From assembly GCF_040436345.1 (NCBI RefSeq), contig NC_133223.1, positions 15,404,613 through 15,468,612 on the forward strand: a DNA stretch of 64,000 nt, written 5' to 3'. Source of the stretch: Pagrus major (taxonomy: Eukaryota > Chordata > Actinopteri > Spariformes > Sparidae). This document shows positions 1 through 9,987 of this stretch, piece by piece (within the stretch, counting starts at the first letter, position 1; each line of letters begins with the position of its first letter). A program made the position numbers and the translations under genes. The notes under the pieces were generated by a model that worked only from the letters and a program-made list of their open reading frames with translations, ran no database searches and had not been told where the DNA came from.

Positions 1-1060
1 CTTCCTCTTCACCTCTCCTTCCTTCTCCTTTTTCATTTCCTCTCCTGTCCTGGTCACCTCACCTCTCCTCACCTCTCCTCTCTCTTTTTCTTTATTTCCT
101 CTCATTTTCTCACCTCTCTCCTTATGTCTTGTGCTCCCCTCTCTTCTTCAATCCTTTCCTTTCCTTTCCTTTCCTTTCCTTTCCTTTCCTTTCCTTTCCT
201 TTCCTCACTGTTTCTCCCCTCTTGTTTACTCTCCTCTCTCCCTTCCTTCCCTCTCCTATTACCCTATCCTTTCCTCTCCTCATCTCCCCTCTGTTGTTGT
301 CCCCTCTGTCCTTTCTTCTTGTCTCCTTTCCTTTATTTTTGCCTCTTATCCTTCCTCTCTTTTCTTGTCCTCTTTCCTTTCTTCCGTTCTCTCATCCCAT
401 CCTCTCTCCCTTCCTCTTTCTGTCTCCTATCTTGTCTCCTGCTTTCCTTTCCTATCCTCTCTCTCCTTTCCTCCCCTTTTCTCTCCTCATACCCTCTTCT
501 CTCCTTCCCTCTCTCTTTCACTCCTTATCTCCGTTCTTTCTGCCTTGTCCCCTCTGTTTTTTATGCTCCTCACCACCTTCTCTTTTTCTTTCCACTCCTT
601 TTCCTTTCCCCCCTTTTCTTCCCTCTCCTTTCCTCTCTTTTTACCTCCTATCCCCATCTCCTTTCCTCCCCTCTCTTTTTCTCTCCTCACCAGGAGAAGA
701 AGAGTAAGGTCCTTTCTTCCTTTCATCTCTGTTTGTCTCCTATTCTTCCTCTCCTTCTCCTTTCCTAACCTCTCTATCCTCATCTCTGTTCTTTCTGTCT
801 TGTCCCCTCTGTCTTTATTCTTTTATCCTGTCCTCTCCTCACCAATGCTCCTCGCCTCTCCTCCCTTTTTCGTCCCTCTCCTCTCCTTTTCCTTTCCTCA
901 CATTTTCTCTCTTCTCCTCTCTCCTCTCCTTCCTTTCTTTTTGCTTCCCATCTATCCTTTCTCCTCCTTTCCTCTCCTCCCTCTCCTTTCCTTTCCTCTC
1001 CTCTTATTTTTCCTCTTTCTCTCTGCCTCGTCCCCTCCGTTCTTTACAGTACACCTCCTC
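1..1060 (+). repeat. Kilobase homopyrimidine (CT-only) tract
   Basis: Almost every base of the + strand is C or T, with only scattered A and G. Motifs drift among TTTCC, CTCC, CTCT and TTCTCC, so this is degraded simple sequence and not one clean satellite. Long open frames run through it on both strands, giving Ser/Leu/Phe/Pro-rich products on the + strand and Lys/Arg/Glu-rich products on the minus strand. They are artefacts of the missing A/G and are not genes. Such mirror-like polypyrimidine tracts can form triplex DNA; that is general knowledge, not shown here. The tract touches the left edge and may extend further. Confidence 0.93.
152..205 (+). repeat. (TTTCC)n pentanucleotide microsatellite
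   Basis: About ten near-perfect copies of TTTCC in a row inside the larger pyrimidine tract. This is the only stretch of it with a clean short period. Confidence 0.9.
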
Positions 1061-1168
1061 AGGAGGACATGTAAATGAGGTCAGCACAGTCGAGTACATC
1101 ACCCGCATCACTCAGGTGTGAGCGTGGGCGTGCGCCGACGCATACGTGCACAGATTTAAACTCCATAA

Positions 1169-1202
<34 letters not shown>
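1169..1202 (+). repeat. (GT)n microsatellite
   Basis: About 17 uninterrupted GT units. The DNA between the pyrimidine tract and this repeat, and from here to about 1,560, shows no gene. Confidence 0.93.
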
Positions 1203-1204
<2 letters not shown>

Positions 1205-1560
1205 TCATTACGGCTTTGCGTGTTTGTGTGTGCGTGATGCGTTCCAGTCTTAATAAAGAATTTCCTCTCTTAAGCTGTATACCAGTGAACCAAGTGCTCC
1301 AATTACATAAACGCCTTCACCCCAATACATTTTGACATCCTGAACATTTTTCACGGCCTAATTCATTTAAAATTGCATCCCATTACTTACTTGGCCTCCT
1401 TTTTTTTTCTTCTTTTTTTTCACCACAAGCTCTGGAAACAGATGATGAGCAGGGGTGAGGGGATGAGAGGAGCTTTCACTTCCTCCTGTAATATAGAGGC
1501 TGCTGCTTCTCGGTAGCCTCCTGCTGCTGACTGGACGTTCTCAAACTTTACTGCTTTTCC

Positions 1561-1567
1561 ACACACA

Positions 1568-1610
<43 letters not shown>
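1561..1610 (+). repeat. (CA)n microsatellite
   Basis: CA dinucleotides running about 50 bp with one early interruption. Flanking DNA to about 1,960 shows no supported gene. Confidence 0.93.
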
Positions 1611-1614
<4 letters not shown>

Positions 1615-1949
1615 AAAGGATGAGTGTGGAAATAAAAACCTAGCGGCTGCCACGGGGGGGAAAGCTATAGTTCAGTCCTTTAGAGGAGAAAAGTTGGACA
1701 AGTTTTTGGGGAGAAAGGAAGTGTAAACTGCTCGTTGGCTCAGGTTGTAGGATATTCCTGTAAAGCAGCAGAAATGTGTGTGTTCTGGTGTGTGTTTTTC
1801 GTGTGTGTTTGCTCAGCGGCGGCGCTGGGAATAATGAAGCCAGGGAAAGAGGAATCCTGCAGGAATCCATCTCAGTCTGCATTCCTCCTGATGCAGAGCT
1901 GAGAGCAGTCAGAAGCAGAAAGCAACAGGCTACTGGAGACTGACCCCCG

Positions 1950-1959
1950 TGCACGCACG

Positions 1960-2001
<42 letters not shown>
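1950..2001 (+). repeat. (CA)n microsatellite with GCAC prefix
   Basis: A run of CA units preceded by several GCAC(GCAC) units, a compound microsatellite. Confidence 0.92.
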
Positions 2002-2002
<1 letters not shown>

Positions 2003-2114
2003 TCTTAGGACAATAACAGCCTCTACTGGGGAGAAAACACATAACATGACCACACCACTCAAACACACAGGGACAAAAAGAAACCCACCCACAGATTGGG
2101 CTCCACACAAACAT

Positions 2115-2137
2115 TCACACACACACACACACACACA

Positions 2138-2177
<40 letters not shown>
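2115..2177 (+). repeat. Compound (CA)n-(GA)n microsatellite
   Basis: CA units for about 23 bp switch directly to a GA run of about 35 bp. Together with its neighbours this makes a microsatellite cluster between 1.1 and 2.6 kb. Confidence 0.93.
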
Positions 2178-2180
<3 letters not shown>

Positions 2181-2410
2181 CACACAGATTGTTAGTAAAC
2201 AGATTAAATTGGTGAAGCTATTCACACTGGCACACACACACGCATGCAAATATGCAGATGCACACATGAGCATCTGTGTGTATATGTGTGTATCTGTGTG
2301 TACGCGCGCACACACAACTCACACTGCAGGACCACTTCAGGTTTCATCATCTTCTTTTCCTTTTTTTTTTTTTTTTGCTTTCTTTCTCTTGAGAGCCAGG
2401 GAGGGGAGGG

Positions 2411-2415
2411 ATGGT

Positions 2416-2446
<31 letters not shown>

Positions 2447-2447
2447 A
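2411..2447 (+). repeat. (GT)n microsatellite
   Basis: GT-rich run following a poly-T stretch at about 2,358-2,376. The GT run creates spurious Cys-Val frames. Confidence 0.9.
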
Positions 2448-2549
2448 AGGGGGGGTGTCTCATTCCCTCTCTTTTGTTGCTGCCGGGGAGAGAGAGAGAG
2501 CACATATCCATACAGAAACGCTCTCTCCAGCCCCATTCACACCCACACA

Positions 2550-3000
2550 CACACACTGCTCCCTCCCTCCCTCACTACCCCCCTCCTCCTCCCCTCTCCC
2601 CACACACACATCCACAAAGATACAACATCAAAGAGCCGACACCGCCGAAGGATTACTTCAGCCACACACTGGCTCCTCAATCCGGGTCTGTTCCTCTCGT
2701 GGAACCCCCCTCTCGCCTGGCTGCACTTGGTACGGCCCAAGCATTCCTGCCAAGTAGCTTTCACACATGGAGGGGAAGCTTGTCTCAAGCAATTGCTGAC
2801 AAGCTACAAACAAGACAGCCTCCCTTTCCCTCTCTCCCCCTCTTTTCCTTCTCTCTCTCTCTCTCTATCTCCTCCTCTCGGCCCTTCAAACCAGCTCCGC
2901 TCTGCTCCCTCACTCCCCTCTCCATCCACCCTTCTTTCTCCTCCTCTCTCCCCTATTCCTCCCTCCCCCCCTCAACTCTCTCTCTCTCTCTCTCTCTGAG
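2550..3000 (+). other. CT-rich single-copy stretch, no gene seen
   Basis: A second pyrimidine-rich segment with short CA and CT runs and a less repetitive island at about 2,620-2,820. Open frames here are compositional. I cannot place an exon, although a noncoding or UTR exon of a neighbouring gene cannot be excluded. Confidence 0.5.
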
Positions 3001-3395
3001 AATGTGGGGGCCCCACTAGCATAAATTGTCAGCTGTTCCTGGGCGTACTCTCCACGGCTCCCTAAACTCACATAAGCCCACATATGCAGCCGCCGGTGGG
3101 ACAAGGGTAACCCAAGTAAGCCCCTGTTGGTTATGAGTCTGAAAAAGTATACCGAGGCCCCCGAATAATGCTGCAGCGTGAAGGCACTGAGAGTTTTACT
3201 CTATAATAAGCTGCAACAGATACCGAGGCTAATGGTATTGCTGGGTTAACATCAACCTGGTTTCTTTTTGGCCTCTTAACTCTCAAAAGGTCAACGCTGA
3301 GTGACCCCTGCTTGTGAATAAGGGTGATATTACTTGTGCAAAATGAAGATTCAGACTACTAATAATGTGTTTGCGTTAATGAATTTAAGAGTGCT

Positions 3396-3659
3396 TAAAG
3401 GGGGAATTTTGTAGTTTTGGTGAAGAAATTCAAACTCAGAATTTTGATATTGCCATTTAAGGTGGCAGGGTCCGCCACATATAAACAAAGTAAAACAGTA
3501 TGAAATTATGTTGTCCTTTAAGGTCAGTTTGTTTATTCAGTTTATTCAGTCGTGAAAACAAAGAGAACTTGTTTGTTTAGTTCGTTTAGGCATAACAAAA
3601 ATCAGTCAATGAAAATCTTTCTCTTCTGATTAAAATTTCTACATACTGCACCTTTAAAC
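3396..3659. mobile_element. TIR-type short element, copy A
   Basis: The left end reads TTAAAGGGGGAATTTTGTAG and the right end is its approximate inverted counterpart ending GCACCTTTAAA. The inside contains GGGTCCGCCACATATAAAC. A second copy at 46,498-46,768 shares both ends and the same internal block (AAACAAAGTA, AACAGTATGAAA, TGTCCTTTA). Two dispersed copies with TIRs and no coding capacity point to a nonautonomous DNA transposon (MITE). Family name not assigned. Confidence 0.8.
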
Positions 3660-4337
3660 CACGGCCATTTACCATTTTGTCACAGTCTTTATAATCAACA
3701 CTGCCTGCTTTTCAACTTACAACGTGAAGGTTATTAATTTTTATTTTTTAATCTCTAGTCAGAAGTCATGGAGGGGTTTCATCATTTAGCACGTTGGTCA
3801 TCATTTGTTGTTTTGACATAAATCGACTTCTCATCCCCAGATACTCCACACTGGGGGTGTCTCTCCAGAAGTAATTGTTGATATGGCCGGAACCATTTTG
3901 CATTGTATTGTTAGAGAGCGGCCATTGTTATCCACTAGTGTAGGCTGTCATCTAGTGTCAGCTTTAGGTACTGTTAATTTAATGAAGCAACATGTTTTTC
4001 TCAGAGCGGCACCAAAGCTGACTCTAAGTTTGACAAGCACCACTTCAAACATAGCAGCAAAAAGGGCTGTTAATGCACTTGAAATCAGATATGGATAAGA
4101 TACAGAGACAGTGTTATGTATGTGGTGTTGTCTGATGGATACACTGGCAGTGAAGCCTGAATAATCAAAGAAACTCAAAGTAGAGAGAAATATGAATGTG
4201 AATCGTCGACAAAGAAGTCTCTGCTTCCTCCGTCTGCCTGGTTTGATGAGCATTCTCATTACAGCAAATACACCAGTGAGATTCCTCTGCTGAAAAATTC
4301 TCTTTTGACTCGTCCCCTTCACAGCTTGAGAGAGATC

Positions 4338-4364
4338 CAGCAGCAGCAGCAGCAGCAGCAGCAG
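4338..4364 (+). repeat. (CAG)9 trinucleotide repeat
   Basis: Nine perfect CAG units, read as CTG on the other strand. An open frame on the minus strand reads through it as poly-Leu. I see no splice sites or homology that make it a real exon. Confidence 0.9.
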
Positions 4365-4567
4365 AGCAGTTCGGGTTTCAGCAACTTGCCTCAAAGACAC
4401 TTGTGCAAATGCTGAGGTTTCAACATGTGGGCTGTGCTCGAAACGCAGTGAGGAGGGGGAAGTACAGAGGGAAATTAAATGTGTATGGCAATTTGTGAAT
4501 ACATTCTCATAACAAATATGACCCGACTTGAATAAATGTGAAGTATTCCATGTATGGATTCCCAGCC

Positions 4568-5252
4568 TTAAAGATCCATTGTGTAGGATTTAGGAGGATC
4601 TATTAACAGACATGGATAATCACCTTACATTAAGAATCTTTGTGTTTTTGGTACCTTATAATGAGTTTTTTTTTTCTTCCATGGTGTCTGCACATAGATG
4701 TTTAATGAGAACTGGTTGCAGTGGCAGAGGCGAAGCCCTATTGATTCCTATGAAAGCTGCTCAGTGGCGTTTGAAGCCAAAAACTTCCTAGTTCCTGGGT
4801 ATAGAATCACATGGATCTTGTGCGTCGCTTTCGCATTGTGCGGCCCGAGGGTGCGCACTAGAGACTTCCACCAGCCGAACAGACTAACTTCCAGTTTAGC
4901 CGTCTGATGACTTGAATGGGATTTAACAATGCAGCTCTACTGGACTTTACAAATGAATGGATCAAATTCTGATAGTGAAACGAGTCATTTTGCAAGGATC
5001 GTGATGCCACAAACATGAATCCACCAATTTACAGCAGTTTCTTGTACAATGTGAGTGTAAGGGCGTAAATGTGCATCACGTGACGCTGTAATGGCCACTA
5101 TGTTTAATTGCCTTGAAAGCCTGGTTCTGTTCTTGGGGCTTGACTCCGCCATGTTGCACTTCCATATTTCTACTGTCGCCCAGAACAGACAAGCCAAGCA
5201 CCTTTCGTGTTTGCTGCTACATGCCACTAAAACCTACACACTGGTCCTTTAA
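4568..5252. mobile_element. TIR element of common teleost type
   Basis: The left end TAAAGATCCATTGTGTAGGA is the imperfect inverse of the right end, which closes with CCTACACACTGGTCCTTTA. The interior carries blocks such as CGCCATGTTGCACTTCCATA and the ATGCCACTAAAACCTACACA end that recur in many fish genomes (recalled, not searched). The middle, around 4,700-4,930, looks like unrelated inserted DNA. No transposase frame is present, so this is a nonautonomous copy. Confidence 0.78.
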
Positions 5253-5290
5253 ACATCCCATTTGTAAGAGAGTTGATTTCTGAGTCTCAT

Positions 5291-5374
5291 TCCCAACTCA
5301 CCATATACTGACGCTTTGGGATTGTAGGTTGGCTCAGCCACCTTCCCAAAGCGTCAGTACTTGATGAGCTGGGA
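5291..5374 (+). other. Symmetric 31-nt-arm hairpin (MITE end or miRNA-like)
   Basis: The arm at 5,291-5,321 pairs with the arm at 5,344-5,374 in exact register across a 22-nt loop. The inner 16 bp (TACTGACGCTTTGGGA) pair perfectly; the outer half has a few mismatches. Size, symmetry and loop fit a microRNA precursor. The motif also resembles palindromic repeats I recall from teleosts, and short TTGTAAGA/TCTTACAA blocks continue the inverted symmetry outside, which favours a small inverted-repeat element. No transcript evidence is available here. Confidence 0.6.
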
Positions 5375-5399
5375 ATTCTTACAAAGTGGACCTTCAAAT

Positions 5400-7270
5400 A
5401 AATGCTATGTATTCCGCTCAGGTATTCCCCGCCCTAAGTAAGTATCTCTAATAACATTTGATTTTTAAATTCTTCCTGTTCAAATAAATGTCTGAAAAGC
5501 TTCTGAATGAGCCTTCTCTTTCAATTTAAATAAACAAAATCAAGACAGAATAGTACAAAGCAAGGTGATGCTGCGCTGGTTGCCAACATACAAAACATAT
5601 TTCAATATGAATAAAAGATTAAATACACATAACAGTGTTTGATGATTTTACATTATCTTAGGTTTTATACCAAACAGAATGGTATTCAGGAAATTATAAG
5701 GTTTAGTATGATTAAATAGTGAGTACACATACCCACTATAGTTCAAAATGTTAAATTTGGTTGAATTGTAAAAGCCCAAAGTGGCACTAAATGACCCATT
5801 TGGGAGCTGAAAGAGCCATTTCTTTACCCTGAGCTGAGACATATGATATGGCTCACTACAGAGAGCAGGCATTCCCATCACTTATTTAATATAATTGCAA
5901 CATGTCATGTGATTTTTCATTTTGATTTGATTTGATCTTAAAGCTGAGCTTAATCGGAGGCAAGAAAGTACACGAATCCAAAAAAACTCCTCAACTGCCA
6001 AGGAGATAGAGTAGAAATCACGCGGTCTAAGTGTTCTTTGCTGTCAGAGTAATTTTGATCCAGTGTGTCGAGTCATTTGTTGGTCAGATCAGATCCCTGA
6101 TTACAACACAATATCTTTATCATTCTGCTGATTAAGAAACTTCACTTTGTAATTATCACAATATTGACATTTATTTAGTCATGATTCACGCATGGTTCAC
6201 TGGTACGGAGATTAATTTTGCTTCATAGAGAAGCAGGTGGGGTAACAAAAGAGTACAGACTGCAGAGACAGCTACTGAGGGAGGACGAGATTTAACTCCA
6301 TCTGAGACAACACCTCCACCCTTTATAATGAGCTGTTAGTCCTCGCACCACCTTCAGCCTGCAGCTCCCCCTATACTTTAGATGCTCTTTTGTACTGACA
6401 GCACATCAAATCCTCCTTAATCACACACCCTGTCTGTTAGCTCTGGATGTCTGCACTGTCTTTATGATCTATCCTGGACTAATTTCCCATTCTCACCTTT
6501 GGATTTACCCTATGTTTTATATGCTTTTGCACTATTTATGATTATTTTCTTTGGTTAATCATTGCGATTTTCTTGCCTCTTGATCCTTCATTACTTTCTT
6601 ATTATGCTTATATTGAAGAGAAAAGGACAAGAATGCAAAGGTCATTTTCTTTTCTCTACATGGGATTTACATCTGCAGTTTAAATACATTCTATTTAGGC
6701 GAATGACGCTGTACACCCACAAGTTCATGCACATACATCATCTAGTTCATTCCTTTTAATTTATTCAATTGCATTTATTTTAACACATTATTTCCATATC
6801 TTTTATGTATTTATCGCCTCACTGAACGCTCGCTCCTTCCTTCCACACCTCAAAATGCCTGCTCTCTTAACACTGACAGTTCCTCCTCCTACCTATCATC
6901 GTCGTACATTCCCTGTCCCATTCTATCGCTGTAATGGTCACATGTCAAGTTTCATCTAAAACTGGTTGAACTCGACTCATTTTGTCTCGTCTTGATGCAC
7001 ATGTGATAATACAAAGACCTCAGTTTTCACTGCTGATGAGTCAGTCAGAGAGGATGCAGAGATGTGATTCATGCCTAAAGCTCTTCCTCATTCCTCCTGG
7101 ATCACGACCTCCCCAGACAGAACTCCTCATCCTCCTCCTGACTAGATAAACACAGCGCTGAATCCTGCCTCAAACAGTCCAGTGTCTCATCACCACCACA
7201 TGTATGCAGGAGGAGAAAATCATAAAGTTAGTGATTTTGAATGGGAATGTTTTCTCTTAATAAAATCTCC
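5400..7270. other. AT-rich intergenic DNA, no gene seen
   Basis: No frame longer than about 75 codons, no recognisable protein similarity and no convincing exon. It is probably unique or old decayed repeat sequence. Confidence 0.5.
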
Positions 7271-7273
7271 TGT

Positions 7274-7400
7274 ATAGGGCTGCATGTAACGATTATTTTC
7301 ATGATCTATTAATGTGCTAATTATCTTCTCAATCAATCCTCGGTCAGAAAAAAATCCTTCCATCCTGCTTTACCAAAAGTTCAAAACCCAACAATATCCA
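7274..7400 (+). repeat. Fragment of dispersed GGGCTGCA-type repeat
   Basis: Begins TAGGGCTGCATGTAACGATT and runs into ATTATCTTCTCAATCAAT. Related, longer copies lie at 23,305-23,651, 23,728-24,006 and 34,290-34,560. This is the left end of that family. Confidence 0.65.
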
Positions 7401-7487
7401 ACTTTATATCACAAGACAAAGAAAATACTAATAGTTGAGTAATAGTAGTTACAATAATTAATAGCTTCAGCTCTACTCTTTAATAGG

Positions 7488-8066
7488 CATGGGATGGTTA
7501 ACTTATCCAACAAAATTGTGATTCACAATTCTATCCTAGAAATCAAAACATCATTAGAACTTTCAAATAAAAACTAAACTTGCACTAAAACATACTGGAA
7601 TTACTTACTTACATTTTGTTAAGAAACAAATATTTTTCTGCATTACCAATAGGACACTTTTCTTTTGTGAAAATCAAAGAATCCTGATCAATGAGTAATC
7701 ATAAATTATGAGGTCTTCCTGCACAAATAAAGGATTAGTAAATGATGGTAACCTCATCTCACTGTAGTTTTTCTGTTTAGAATCTGTAGAATTTACACAC
7801 ATCCCATTTCACTTTTTTTGTGGGGGATACAAAGTGCAAGCCATGACTTCAGCAATGGTGACAGGCTTAGGCAATTTAAAATAAATCAGAAAACCAATAT
7901 AGGACTGTATGTCAGCGAGCTAGAAAGATTTTTCAATTCATTTGAGGATATTTGCGATCATCTTGACTCACGATTATCCAGATAATTAAAATTCACCATG
8001 ATCAACCTTTCTGTGAGTGTTTTTTATTGGGATCCATAATAAAAGCTTTTATTGTCCAATCCCTGC
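7488..8066 (+). repeat. Dispersed repeat copy (pair with 54.7 kb)
   Basis: Starts AATAGGCATGGGATGG and shares ordered blocks with 54,652-55,297: GTAATCATAAAT, TAAGGTC/GAGGTCTTCCTGCA, CATCTCACTGTAG, CACACATC, TTTTTGTGGGG and GACAGGCTTA. The ends resemble the GGGC(A/T)GGGCGAT class of hAT-like teleost repeats (recalled). Noncoding. Confidence 0.75.
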
Positions 8067-8069
8067 TTT

Positions 8070-9980
8070 ATATACTCTGTATGGGCATTTCACTGGTTAG
8101 GAAGACGGTGCTTATCTTCGGCAACAAGTCTATCAACTATAAGATGGCACTCCTTGGAACTACAAAGTAACTCCCAAGTCTTTATAGTTTAAATCATGAA
8201 AACATTCCTTATTTAACACAACAGTATGTATCTTTTTTTACCTTAAAATAGCAGCTTCACAATCATGTTGATGGTAGTGTCTTGTAATCGGGTGTATGGT
8301 GTCTCTGAGTCACTCCACAACCCATCACTTGTTTCTGCACTGTGTAACTTCAGTGAGAGGGTAGGATCACAGTGCTACGTACAAGTTTACTTCAACATAC
8401 AACTTTTCAACACAAACATTGTTATGATGCAAAGAGTTTTGTTCGTAGTTAGCACCTACATTACATCTGACAAAATGTTACAGACCTGGGATTTGTATTT
8501 AGGTGTCCTCGGGGGAGTTACATTGGATCCCCAGCAAAAATGAGAATAATTTATTTACACCAATTCCATCTAAGTAACTCAATGACATAATTAATTACTA
8601 TTTTTGTTGTGGTTTCGTACACTTTGTAGTACAAACTTCTTACTAAATGTGGATCCGGGGTCTGATTTTTGTGTCAATAAGTTTGAGAACCACTGGGGTA
8701 CAGAACATATTAAAAAGGGGGGAAAAAAAGTAATTAAAGCAAGAATAACAAGATATAAAAAGCAAAAATTTATTCAGTCTTTTAACAGATAGCGAGAACA
8801 GCTCATTTATTTCTAAAATCAATTTGTGAAACATAAACATCTCTTCCTGTGAACACATTGCATTTACTCAGTAGGAGGGGAATTTGAAGTAGAACAAGAC
8901 TACCAAGTGTCTTGGATTCAATCAGAAGAAATCAATAAAACATCTGTAATGAAACAGCTGTGTTGATTAATATTCAGAAATTCACATTAAGAACGAGACA
9001 TGTTTCCCTTTTCAAAATTGGCAGCCTTAGAAAAGACACTGGACTACAAACAGCCTGCAGATATACATGCAGTGGCGTCACCAGAGTCAAATCCCAGACC
9101 CAGGGACCATGAGAGATGAGCAGATCAATACAGGAGGAGGGACAGACTAGTCAAGTTGTTTAAAAAGTTAGCACACCAAAGAACAAAGAGCCACCGAAAC
9201 ACCCAAAGGACAGTCTCTCTCCTAAGACTCCCTCCAACTTCAAGTATTCCCTCCAGCGCTCGCATCACTTCAAGTATTCCCCCCGTGGAAACCTTCAATT
9301 TCAAATACCACTTCTTAGGTTTACAACATAAGCCATGATATAAGTGCACTCAAAAGTCATCTATACATAGAAAAATAATGATAACAGTAAGTAGCAGTAA
9401 TAGTTATAACAATCACTTTACATTTCATTTTATACACAACCGTGACGTTAAATCACTTTATACCGTGGCATCACATTCCCCGCCCCCTGAGTGTAATGTT
9501 CAAGTTTAACCTTCTGTAGCTACGGAGAAGCAAACAGGACCAGCAACCTCGGTTTGGTTATTTAAATTACATTAGCAATCACTGACGAGGGCAATGATTA
9601 GAATCAGAGTAATTATGCCTTTCCACAGCCCGTTGTGCTTGTGTGTGACGGACGCATTATGTACAAGCTGCTGATCGATCATGTGCCTCTGGCTTCAGTC
9701 TGTTCGCTGGGGTCACACACTGACAGCCTTCATCCTGGAATACAAACACGAGTGTAAAGAAGCGGACAAGGAACTCTAAAGACAATCACAACATGTTGAT
9801 CACATGTATTGACAGCTGCCTCTGCAAGAAGTATGAAGAGTGACAGTAGAATAAACGCTCATTTGTATGCCCTGAGCAATTAACAAGCATGAAGCATATT
9901 AGCTGTTTAGATAACTGTGGCTCTGTCTTTAAAGTTGTCCCCTTCACCTACTTCATTGTCGCTGCTTGAGCAGACTCTCC
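8070..9980. other. Intergenic DNA / possible 3' UTR of BTB gene
   Basis: No coding exon recognised. Minus-strand AATAAA hexamers (TTTATT at 8,769-8,774 and 8,806-8,811) could end the BTB-zinc finger transcript whose stop codon is at 9,988. That would give a 3' UTR of about 1.2 kb. The assignment is a guess from the hexamers only. Confidence 0.35.
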
Positions 9981-9987
9981 AGCTGCC

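Noticed and set aside
124-1078. Several 190-315 codon open frames in the pyrimidine tract
   Set aside because: They exist in all frames because the strand lacks A and G. Products are Ser/Leu/Phe/Pro low complexity with no domain or splice logic.
1640-2536. Cys-Val and His-Thr repeat frames across the microsatellites
   Set aside because: Direct translation of (GT)n and (CA)n; no coding support.
4200-4400. Poly-Leu frame over the CAG/CTG repeat as a signal peptide or polyglutamine exon
   Set aside because: No flanking splice sites with consistent phase and no similarity; a simple intergenic triplet repeat.
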